A DNA stretch of 39,080 nt from Embleya sp040605455 (GTDB taxonomy: Bacteria; Actinomycetota; Actinomycetes; Streptomycetales; Streptomycetaceae): positions 1 to 39,080 of the forward strand of contig NZ_JBEXCV010000083.1 of assembly GCF_040605455.1 (NCBI RefSeq), read 5' to 3'. The position numbers and the translations under genes were made by a program. Positions 32,644 to 39,080 of the stretch are shown here, piece by piece. The notes beneath the pieces are model-generated. The model was not told the DNA's origin and made no database searches. It saw nothing but the letters and a program-made list of their open reading frames with translations. The stretch's first letter is position 1. Every line of letters starts with the position of its first letter.

Positions 32644-32702
32644 CCGGCGGCAGCGGGCCGCGAACGCCGGTCGGGCCGGTCCCGGCCGGCGTTCGCGTGT
32701 GC

Positions 32703-34046
32703 TTACCCGGACAGTGCGACCCGGTGCCGGGCGAGTTCGGCCAGCACCGCCTGATTCGCCTCCCAGCCGTCCGGGAAGCTGACCGGCACCCCGAGATGGA
32801 CCGGGTCGGCGGTGGGATGCGCGTCGAGCAGGTCGGGGATGCCGGCCCGGGCGACCACGAGACATGCGTGTCGATGCCGTGAGGCCAGCACGCACAGCCG
32901 GCCGGTCTCCAGATGGAACTCGGTCGCGTCGCGCCGACCGGAGAGCGGATGCAGCACCACGGTCACGTCGAATTCGCGACCCTGGAGCCGGTTCGCGGTG
33001 TCCACCACGATCTCCGCCGCGCCCAGGTCGCGCAGCGCCGACTCGACCCGGGCCCGCTGCTCGCGGTGGCTGACCCCGATCGCGATCCGGGACGCGTCCA
33101 GCGGCACCCCGTCCGGTGTGCGCTCGCCGATCGCGGTTCCGCCCCGCGCGAGCAGCCGCGCGGCCAGCGTGGCGACCGCGTGCACCGCCTCCTCGTCGGC
33201 CGCCGCGGTGAACCGCGCGGGCAACTCCAGCAGGCCCCAGCCGGACTTCGCCGCGACGTCCACGGCCGCGTCGTACGCATCGTGTTCGCGCGCCGCGCCG
33301 AAGTGCAGCAGCCGTTCGCCCGGACCGGTCCCGGAACGAAACGGGGTGAACGGGTAGAACGCCTCGGATACCAGCGGCGCCGCGCTCGCGGGCAACCGCC
33401 AGGACACCGGGAGTCGATGCACCGGCAGGTCCGGGTTGTGCCGGCGCAGCACGACCACCGCGCTCTGCGAGGGGTCGTAGCTCAGGCTGTGCCAACGCGA
33501 GGTGTCCACGGTGGCGAACGGGTCGAGTTGGCCGGGGTCGCCCACGAACAGCGCCCGGTCGAACAGCCGGGCCACCAGCAGCAGCGCGTCCGAACGCATC
33601 TGGTACGCCTCGTCGACGATCGCCCACGGCCAGCGCCGGTCCTGCACGAGCGCCCACTTGGCGGCGGTGGCCACCACCACCGTGCACGCGTCCAGCGCCT
33701 CGGCCTTCTCCGCGTTCAGCACCGAGGTGCCCACCAGCGCGGGCGGCAGCCGATACCCGGTGGCGGACAACCGGCCAACGGTCAGTCCCGGGTGGTCCTC
33801 GACCAGCCGGACCAGCAGGTCGTCGACCTGGTTGTTGGTCTGCGCGACGATCATCAGCCGCTCGCCGCCCCAGGCCAACTCCCCCGCCGCGCGCACCACC
33901 AGCGTCGACTTGCCCGCGCCGGGCGGCGAGTCGACCACGACTCCGCGATGCGACCCGGAGCCGAGATCGGCGAGCACGGCGTCGGTCGCGGCGGCGGCGA
34001 GCGCGGCCGGGTCGCCCGCGGGGTGACCGGTGTGCACGGCCGTCAC
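32703..34046 (-). CDS. Superfamily 1 helicase, UPF1/DNA2-like AAA ATPase
   Basis: 447 residues from GTG at 34046; GGAGGAG sits 5 nt upstream and GTGA overlaps the stop of the previous gene by 4 bases. Motifs: Walker A SPPGAGKST, Ia MIVAQTNNQVDDLL, II IVDEAYQM, III FVGDPGQLDPF, V VDTANRLQGREFD, VI LASRHRHACLVVAR. This is a complete SF1B core without nuclease or accessory domains. Such helicases unwind DNA or RNA using ATP. Coupled translation with two upstream genes implies a complex with the Fe-S nuclease, as in DNA2 or AddAB. Confidence 0.9.
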   Translation of the reverse strand: MTAVHTGHPAGDPAALAAAATDAVLADLGSGSHRGVVVDSPPGAGKSTLVVRAAGELAWGGERLMIVAQTNNQVDDLLVRLVEDHPGLTVGRLSATGYRLPPALVGTSVLNAEKAEALDACTVVVATAAKWALVQDRRWPWAIVDEAYQMRSDALLLVARLFDRALFVGDPGQLDPFATVDTSRWHSLSYDPSQSAVVVLRRHNPDLPVHRLPVSWRLPASAAPLVSEAFYPFTPFRSGTGPGERLLHFGAAREHDAYDAAVDVAAKSGWGLLELPARFTAAADEEAVHAVATLAARLLARGGTAIGERTPDGVPLDASRIAIGVSHREQRARVESALRDLGAAEIVVDTANRLQGREFDVTVVLHPLSGRRDATEFHLETGRLCVLASRHRHACLVVARAGIPDLLDAHPTADPVHLGVPVSFPDGWEANQAVLAELARHRVALSG

Positions 34047-35584
34047 GACCACTCCTCCAACGCGTCGTCGTCCGTGTTCGAAGCGACCTCGGATTCCGGC
34101 TCCGGCGGCGGGCCGCCGTGGGTCCAGGGGGTGTCCTCGACGGCGGGCCAGTCCGGGCCGCGCCGGAATTCGGCGATCAGCGAGGTCCAGCACAGGACTT
34201 CGCCCACTTCGGGCACGCTGCCCGGCTTGGGTGCCTTGCCGCCGCCCATCCCGCCGCGCAGTTCCAGCACGACCCGGCCGGGCTCGGTCTCCAGGACCCG
34301 CGCCTTCGCGTCCGGGCGTTCGACGCACGCCAGGTCGGTGCCCGGCCCGAACAACGGTTCGTCGTCGGTGGCGAAGGTCAACATCGGGCGCGGGCGGGCG
34401 GTCTTCTTCCCGGGTTCGGCGACCATGCGCTCGGCGTCCACCGCGCTCAGCTCGCCGCGGAACGCCTCGCCCGCCAGCCGGACGGCGGCCATCAACAGCG
34501 GGTCGTCACGCACCTGTTCGGCATCCAGCCGAGCCTGTGCCCGTTCCCTGGTGGCCAGTTGCGCGGCGGCCGAGACCGCACCGGGCACCCGCGGTTGCGG
34601 ACGCGACTCGGGGTCGGCCAGATCGGCGGCGAAGAAGCTGTACGAGGCCCGATCGGCCTCCCACCGCCCGGCCACCGACGCGCCCGCGGGCAACGCGCCG
34701 AGCAGTTCCACGCCGCGCCACACACGATCCCAGGTCGGCATCAACTCGGCGGCCAGCGCTTCGCGGATCGTCTGCTCCGCGTCCCGACCGCGCGGACCGA
34801 GGTCGGTGCGGGCGTCGGCGTCCACCGCGGCCTCGGCCCGCTCCGCGGCCACCGCCTCGTCGAATGCGGCGATCAGCGGCACCAGGCGCTCGTCGAACGC
34901 CGGATCGGTCGCGGGGCCCGCGGTCGGGCCGCCCTCGACCGCGCGGGCCGCCTGATCCCCGCGCTGCCCGACCGGCGGATCGATCCAGGCGAGCAGCGCG
35001 GCCAGGTCGCCGTCCTCCAGCGCGCTCTGTCCGGTCACCCACACCTGGGTGAGCAGGTCGGTCATCGCCAACACCACACTCGATCCGGGCACACCGGCCC
35101 GGTCCGCGAGCCACGTACTCCACCGGCCGAGCAGCGGCACCTCCGCGGCCACCGCGAACTCGCCGTCGGTGCGCCGGAATCGGGTGGACCGGCCGAGCAG
35201 GCGCAAATACTCGACACCGCCGGCCGTGGGCACCAGCACCTGCGGCGCGTCCACGCTGCGCTCGTACGGCTCGTCGCCGCGCCGCTCGATCGTCTCCGTC
35301 TCGGCCGCGAACGCGCCCAGGTAGGGCAGCAGCAGCCGGCCCAATTCGGCCGCGTGCGCGAACCGCCGGTCGCGGTCTCGGGGTTGCGGCACCGCGAGCA
35401 GGTGCGGCCGGTCCCGATCGGTGCCGACCAGCACGGCCAACGGCGCGAACGCCTCGCCCGCGAGCACATAGGGCACCAGCACCAGCGGCCGGGCGGACAG
35501 ATGCCGGTGGCGCACGGTCGCGGCCGGTTGGGCCGCCCCGGTCGCGGCGGCGCGCAGCCGGCCGAGCGCAGCGATCGCGCTCAC
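34043..35584 (-). CDS. Unknown protein between nuclease and helicase
   Basis: 513 residues from GTG at 35584, overlapping the nuclease stop by 4 bases (GTGA). An N-terminal part (about 1–180) is rich in strands and short helices (RPLVLVPYVLAGEAFAPLAV, HLLAVPQPRDRDRRF). The middle (190–400) is strongly helical and charged, possibly a coiled or stalk-like region. The segment at about 455–490, RVLETEPGRVVLELRGGMGG to EVLCWTSL, looks like a small beta-barrel similar to the one inserted in UPF1/DNA2-type helicases. An acidic tail ends the chain. I recognise no named family. Gene order suggests it bridges nuclease and helicase. Confidence 0.75.
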   Translation of the reverse strand: MSAIAALGRLRAAATGAAQPAATVRHRHLSARPLVLVPYVLAGEAFAPLAVLVGTDRDRPHLLAVPQPRDRDRRFAHAAELGRLLLPYLGAFAAETETIERRGDEPYERSVDAPQVLVPTAGGVEYLRLLGRSTRFRRTDGEFAVAAEVPLLGRWSTWLADRAGVPGSSVVLAMTDLLTQVWVTGQSALEDGDLAALLAWIDPPVGQRGDQAARAVEGGPTAGPATDPAFDERLVPLIAAFDEAVAAERAEAAVDADARTDLGPRGRDAEQTIREALAAELMPTWDRVWRGVELLGALPAGASVAGRWEADRASYSFFAADLADPESRPQPRVPGAVSAAAQLATRERAQARLDAEQVRDDPLLMAAVRLAGEAFRGELSAVDAERMVAEPGKKTARPRPMLTFATDDEPLFGPGTDLACVERPDAKARVLETEPGRVVLELRGGMGGGKAPKPGSVPEVGEVLCWTSLIAEFRRGPDWPAVEDTPWTHGGPPPEPESEVASNTDDDALEEWS

Positions 35585-36825
35585 CCGACACCGCCCGGCA
35601 CCTCGGCGCGCGGTACCGCGGACGGCAAGGCCGCGGAACCCGCCACCGTGGCCCCCGACACCTCGGACCTCGACGCCTCGGCCCCCAGTACCTCGGACCC
35701 CAGCACCTCGGACCGCAGCGCCTGGGCCCGGCGGAGCAGCTTGGCCACGTCCTCCTCGCCGGGCCGAGCGGCGCGCGTGCCGTCGGCGAGGGCCAGCGCG
35801 TCGGCGATGTCCTCGATTCCGCCCAGCGCACCGCGCACCGAGGTGCCCAGCGTGCCCACGCTGCCGCCGCCCGGACCACAACCCCGGGCCTCGTCCCGGC
35901 AGAACAGCGCGAGTTCGCACGCGGACAGACAGTCCGGAACATACGCGGCGGGCACCCGCGCAACTGCCGCGCCGACCAGTTCGCCGTCGACGTCGAAGGT
36001 CAGCGTGTCCGGCAGTTCGTCGAGCAGTTCCTCCACTCCGGACAGGCGCTCCAACCGACGCCGGGTGGTGGCCAATTCGCGTCGCACGTCGAGCACGACG
36101 GCGACCGGACGGTTGGAGAAGTCCTGTGCGCACACCAGCACGATGTCGGTGGCCACCACGTCCGGGTCCAGGCCCAGTTCGGCGGCCAGTCGGCGCAGCG
36201 CGTGCACGTAGACCGCGGCCTGGCGGGTGGCCGAGGCGAGCTTGCCCGGGTCGGCGGACCCGTCGATGATCGCGAAGGACTTGATCTCCACCACGTACAG
36301 TCGGCCGGCCACCCGGCAGGCCATCGCGTCCGGCTCCAGGTAGGCGCGCCGGCCGGCCACGTCCAGCGGCAGCAGCGGGTGGTCCAGGATCGCGCACGCG
36401 TCCGGTTCGCCGCGGGCGGCCCGGGCCAGTGCGTCGCGGGTGCGGGCCACCCGTTCCTCGCGGCTCGGCCTGCCGGTGCTCTCGTGGTCCACGTCGACCA
36501 GCGCGCCGGCGTCCGGGTTGGCCCCCAGCGTCTCGGCCAGCAGTCGGCGCAACTCGGTGCCGCCGTCCGCCTTGACCCGGGCCTCGAACACGTTGCCGCG
36601 CCCGATCGCGAAGGGCGAGCGCCCGCCGTAACGGGCCGGGAAGCCGAGCCGGTCGGCGAGCACGGTCTTCTCGATGCCGGCCGCGTCCAGCACGCCCCGG
36701 CGGGCGCAGCCGGGGTTGGCCGCGAGGGCCGCGACCGTGCGGGCGTTGTGATTGCGGGTGGGCAGTGTGCCGCGCAACTGCTCCAGCCTGCCGGCGATCG
36801 CGCCGGTGGTACCCGTCGTGCGCAT
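35581..36825 (-). CDS. Cas4/AddB-type PD-(D/E)XK nuclease with Fe-S cluster cysteines
   Basis: 414 residues from ATG at 36825. RecB-family nuclease motifs: RGNVFEARV (about 76–84), LEPDAMAC (Asp166), VVEIKSF (Glu180, Lys182) and the following RQAAVYVHAL (Gln202). One Cys near the start (Cys40, NPGCARRG) and a C-terminal group (Cys299, 303, 309, 316) reproduce the split 4Fe-4S arrangement of Cas4, AddB and DNA2. The C-terminus is a low-complexity Ser/Val/Ala-rich tail with a repeated SEVLG-type word. It should cut single-stranded DNA ends. First of three overlapping genes with the helicase last. Confidence 0.85.
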   Translation of the reverse strand: MRTTGTTGAIAGRLEQLRGTLPTRNHNARTVAALAANPGCARRGVLDAAGIEKTVLADRLGFPARYGGRSPFAIGRGNVFEARVKADGGTELRRLLAETLGANPDAGALVDVDHESTGRPSREERVARTRDALARAARGEPDACAILDHPLLPLDVAGRRAYLEPDAMACRVAGRLYVVEIKSFAIIDGSADPGKLASATRQAAVYVHALRRLAAELGLDPDVVATDIVLVCAQDFSNRPVAVVLDVRRELATTRRRLERLSGVEELLDELPDTLTFDVDGELVGAAVARVPAAYVPDCLSACELALFCRDEARGCGPGGGSVGTLGTSVRGALGGIEDIADALALADGTRAARPGEEDVAKLLRRAQALRSEVLGSEVLGAEASRSEVSGATVAGSAALPSAVPRAEVPGGVG

Positions 36826-36899
36826 GTCTCGTGTACGGCTTTCGTCGTCGAACCGTCCGGTCCCGGGTCAGTGTGGACCATGTCACCGACACGGGGAAT

Positions 36900-38708
36900 T
36901 CAGCTCGGCTCGTCTGCTCCGGGCAGCGCGACGAACCCGGTCTCGTCGGTGGGCGCGAGTTCGCTGAACGACTCCAGCACCTCGTCGAGTTGGCGGACCG
37001 CGACCGAACTCTTGTAGGGCTCCAACTGCCTGCGGGTGCCCCGGACCCGATCCATCGCCATCGAATACCAGTGCACCCGCAACATGTCGACGGCCTGGAA
37101 CAGCCGGCCGCACGCCTCGTCCACCTGGCCGGCCTGGAAGGCCGCTTCGGCCAGGTCGGCGTACATCACCGCGCGCTGTTTGTCACCGTTGGGCGGCAGG
37201 TTCTGCAGTGCGTCGTTGAGCGAGCCCTGCGCCTGGTCCATCCGGCGCGCGGTGAGTTCGGCCTTGCCGCGAAAGCCCCACAACCGCGAGGCGTCGAAGA
37301 AGTCCAGCCATGGCGGCGTGGGCGTGTTGTCCGGGTGGCACAGCAGGTCCTCGGCCCGGTCGAGCAGGTGCAGCCCGCGCTCGGGGGTGCCGCGCAGCGA
37401 CTCGAATTCGGACTGCACCGCGTCGAACCACGCGAGCATCACCATCGGCGCACCGCGCGTAGCCGTCTTGCGGGCGAAGGTGAGGATGTCCTCCGCGGCG
37501 GAAGGCGCCGCGTCGAAGGCGGGGATGAACGCGGTGTGGGCGAGCACGGCGGCGGCGAGCAGGGAGTCGCCGGCCTCCTTGGCGGCGCGGTAGGCGACCA
37601 GGTAATGGTCCTGCGCGTCGTGCGGGCGGGCGAGGTCGAAGAAGGCCATCCGGCCGGCCAGCATCGCGGTCTCGGCGAGCGACGCGCCCAGGATCCTGCG
37701 AGCCCGGGCGGGACCGGGGGCGTTGAGCAGTTGGGTGCCCAGGCGCACGTGGGCGATCACCGACGGGTAGGCGATGGCGGCGGGGGCGACCCAGTACATC
37801 TGTCGGTAGGTGCGGGTGAGCATCGCGTACTGGTCCGCGCCGACCACGGTCAACTGGCCGGCCCGCGAGTGCATCGGCACCGCGAGTGGGCCCGGGTCGG
37901 GGGTGTCCCGGAGCAGTTGGCGCAGCACCGCGGGGGTGGCGATCTCCAGCGTGGCGGCCGGCGGCTCGGCGGCCGGCGCGCCGATGGCACGCAGCGGCGG
38001 GCGCACCGGCAGGCCGGGGGGGCCGTCGCCTTCCAGACGCCGGCCGCCGACCACGGTGGGGCCGGTCTCGAGGGAGTTCCGGGGGGGCGCGATCGCGGGT
38101 CCGGGCGGCGGCACCGGACCGGGTGGGGCGGCGGGTCGCGGGGGTGGCAAGGGGCCCGGTGGGGGTACCGGGCCGGAGCGCGCCGGCGGCACCTGGCGGC
38201 CGGCCGCGGGTGCGGGGTGGGTGGGCACGACCATCGCTCCGCCGACCGGACCGCCGACCGGCCCCCCGGCGGGCGGCGGCTGCCGGCGGACCCGGGCCTC
38301 GCCGTAGCCCTGCTGCTCCACGCGATCGGGCGCCCGCCCGGTTTCCCTGGCGGGCGCGGGGAACCCCGGTGGAGCGGGCGGTTGCTCGGCGGCGGGGTGC
38401 GCATCGGTGAAACCCTCGCCGTACTCGGCCAACTCGGCCTGCCAGGGCGGGGTGAACCCGAGGTCGGTCAACGGCCGATCGAACAAAGCCTGCAGAACCT
38501 GCTGATAATCCGGGGTCGGCCAGGGTGGATCCGCGCTTTCCCAGCGCCGTACCTGCCGCACACTGACGCCGAGACGAAGCCCGCATTCGAGTGCCTTCTT
38601 CTCGAAGGCATCGGCCAATTGTTGCTGGGAAACCCAGCCATGCGAGTGCCGTAGGGCCTTGAGCCGGACATTCCCGGACGAAGGACCGGCCCCCTGCCGC
38701 ATGGCCAT
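36900..38708 (-). CDS. HTH regulator with Pro-rich linker and TPR-like C-terminus
   Basis: 602 residues from ATG at 38708, with GGGAGGG 5 nt upstream. Residues about 15–85 form an XRE-like HTH (WVSQQQLADAFEKKALECGL, VSVRQVRRWESADPPWPTPD). A long Pro/Gly-rich disordered linker (about 105–240) follows. Residues about 290–590 are helical repeats related to the Tat-exported protein at 30133–31128 (ETAMLAGRMAFFDL, PWLDFFDASRLWGFRGKAEL, DKQRAVMYADLAEAAF). The plan recalls NsdA-like regulators of Streptomyces differentiation, but that is inference. It lies 74 bases upstream of the nuclease operon on the same strand and could be co-transcribed with or control it. Confidence 0.85.
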   Translation of the reverse strand: MAMRQGAGPSSGNVRLKALRHSHGWVSQQQLADAFEKKALECGLRLGVSVRQVRRWESADPPWPTPDYQQVLQALFDRPLTDLGFTPPWQAELAEYGEGFTDAHPAAEQPPAPPGFPAPARETGRAPDRVEQQGYGEARVRRQPPPAGGPVGGPVGGAMVVPTHPAPAAGRQVPPARSGPVPPPGPLPPPRPAAPPGPVPPPGPAIAPPRNSLETGPTVVGGRRLEGDGPPGLPVRPPLRAIGAPAAEPPAATLEIATPAVLRQLLRDTPDPGPLAVPMHSRAGQLTVVGADQYAMLTRTYRQMYWVAPAAIAYPSVIAHVRLGTQLLNAPGPARARRILGASLAETAMLAGRMAFFDLARPHDAQDHYLVAYRAAKEAGDSLLAAAVLAHTAFIPAFDAAPSAAEDILTFARKTATRGAPMVMLAWFDAVQSEFESLRGTPERGLHLLDRAEDLLCHPDNTPTPPWLDFFDASRLWGFRGKAELTARRMDQAQGSLNDALQNLPPNGDKQRAVMYADLAEAAFQAGQVDEACGRLFQAVDMLRVHWYSMAMDRVRGTRRQLEPYKSSVAVRQLDEVLESFSELAPTDETGFVALPGADEPS

Positions 38709-38919
38709 CGGCCCTCCCGGTTACGACGTGCGGTGTGCTGTGCAGGCTGTGATGCCGACGGTACCCGCCGTGAGAGGGGCCGCGGGACCTCTTTGCGGAT
38801 GTCTGGAAAAGGGCGTCCTCCCCGTGTCCTCGAAGAAGTCCTATGAGGGACCTTGCGCGCCCTCGATACGCTCCCTGCGCGCCCCCGGCCGCCATCCGAG
38901 CATGTCCAAGGGTGTCGAT

Positions 38920-38948
38920 TTTCGATCACCGCCGACCCCTGCTAATGT
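38920..38948 (+). promoter_or_regulatory. Possible promoter of tRNA-Lys
   Basis: TTTCGA (38920–38925) and TAATGT (38943–38948) are separated by 17 bases, weakly matching the main vegetative sigma consensus, and lie just before the tRNA (5' leader about 10 bases). Confidence 0.4.
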
Positions 38949-38964
38949 TTCCCACGCAACGCAA

Positions 38965-39038
38965 GCGCCGCTAGCTCAGTTGGTTAGAGCAGCTGACTCT
39001 TAATCAGCGGGTCCGGGGTTCGAGTCCCTGGCGGCGCA
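38965..39038 (+). tRNA. tRNA-Lys (anticodon CTT)
   Basis: Full cloverleaf: acceptor GCGCCGC/GCGGCGC, D-arm GCTC/GAGC with AGTTGGTTA loop, anticodon stem GCTGA/TCAGC with loop CTCTTAA (anticodon CTT), T-arm CGGGG/CCCTG with TTCGAGT. Discriminator base A; CCA is not encoded. Confidence 0.97.
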
Positions 39039-39056
39039 CCTTGCGAAACGGCGATG

Positions 39057-39080
39057 GGGCCCTCGGTTCACCGAGGGCCC
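39057..39080 (+). terminator. Hairpin terminator after tRNA-Lys
   Basis: GGGCCCTCGG (39057–39066) pairs perfectly with CCGAGGGCCC (39071–39080), loop ttca. The window ends at the base of the stem, so anything downstream is unseen. Confidence 0.8.

Noticed and set aside
34118..36211. Plus-strand open frame of 697 codons opposite the nuclease–helicase operon
   Set aside because: Shadow of two minus-strand genes with recognisable motifs and coupled starts.
38709..39080. Attachment site or integrated element at tRNA-Lys
   Set aside because: No integrase, excisionase or duplicated tRNA end is visible within the window.

Overview
The window is high-GC DNA with strong third-position G/C preference. 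It carries an adpA–orn pair with an in-frame TTA codon in adpA, a chaplin-like cell-surface peptide, a DUF397 protein, a YhgE/Pip transporter pair and a second RelA/SpoT enzyme. This combination points to a filamentous, sporulating actinomycete of the Streptomycetaceae; I cannot resolve the genus. No integrase, transposase, CRISPR array or phage structural gene was recognised, so it reads as chromosomal sequence.

Layout. 1–4.4 kb: a TPR protein cut by the window edge, an ABC-like ATPase coupled to a YhgE/Pip membrane protein, an orphan DUF397 protein and tRNA-His(GTG). 4.5–6.5 kb: adpA and orn (oligoribonuclease), 4 bp apart, the conserved developmental locus of Streptomyces. 6.6–8.7 kb: a divergent LysR regulator and YeiH-type anion exporter around a T-N11-A palindrome. 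9.3–14.5 kb: universal stress protein, MerR regulator with an SCP2-like tail, and a TetR regulator divergent from a family 3 beta-glucosidase. 14.7–18.7 kb: small or odd genes, namely a chaplin-like peptide, a truncated hemC, a lipoprotein, two proteins sharing a C-x2-C...H-x2-C domain, a small HTH protein and a deoxyribosyltransferase-like/Nudix fusion. 18.9–24.2 kb: Ser/Thr kinase with a TPR tail, acyl-CoA synthetase and crotonase-family gene (divergent), and a MarR regulator. 24.3–31.1 kb: RSH ppGpp enzyme, phosphotransferase with a KstR-like operator, PAP2 membrane enzyme, HAD hydrolase, a 26-bp tandem repeat and an exported helical-repeat protein. 31.5–39 kb: two small conserved-type proteins, then a tightly coupled nuclease / unknown / helicase operon, an HTH–TPR regulator and tRNA-Lys(CTT).

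Working together. Signalling and development dominate: AdpA, Orn (degrades the last products of c-di-GMP and RNA turnover), RSH, the Ser/Thr kinase, several one-component regulators and a chaplin-like peptide. The most system-like block is 32.7–36.8 kb: a Cas4/AddB-type Fe-S nuclease, a protein of unknown function with a possible beta-barrel tail, and a UPF1/DNA2-type SF1 helicase. They are translationally coupled by two GTGA overlaps and appear to be a Dna2-like machine split over three genes. Its role (genome repair or anti-phage defence) is not decided by the sequence.
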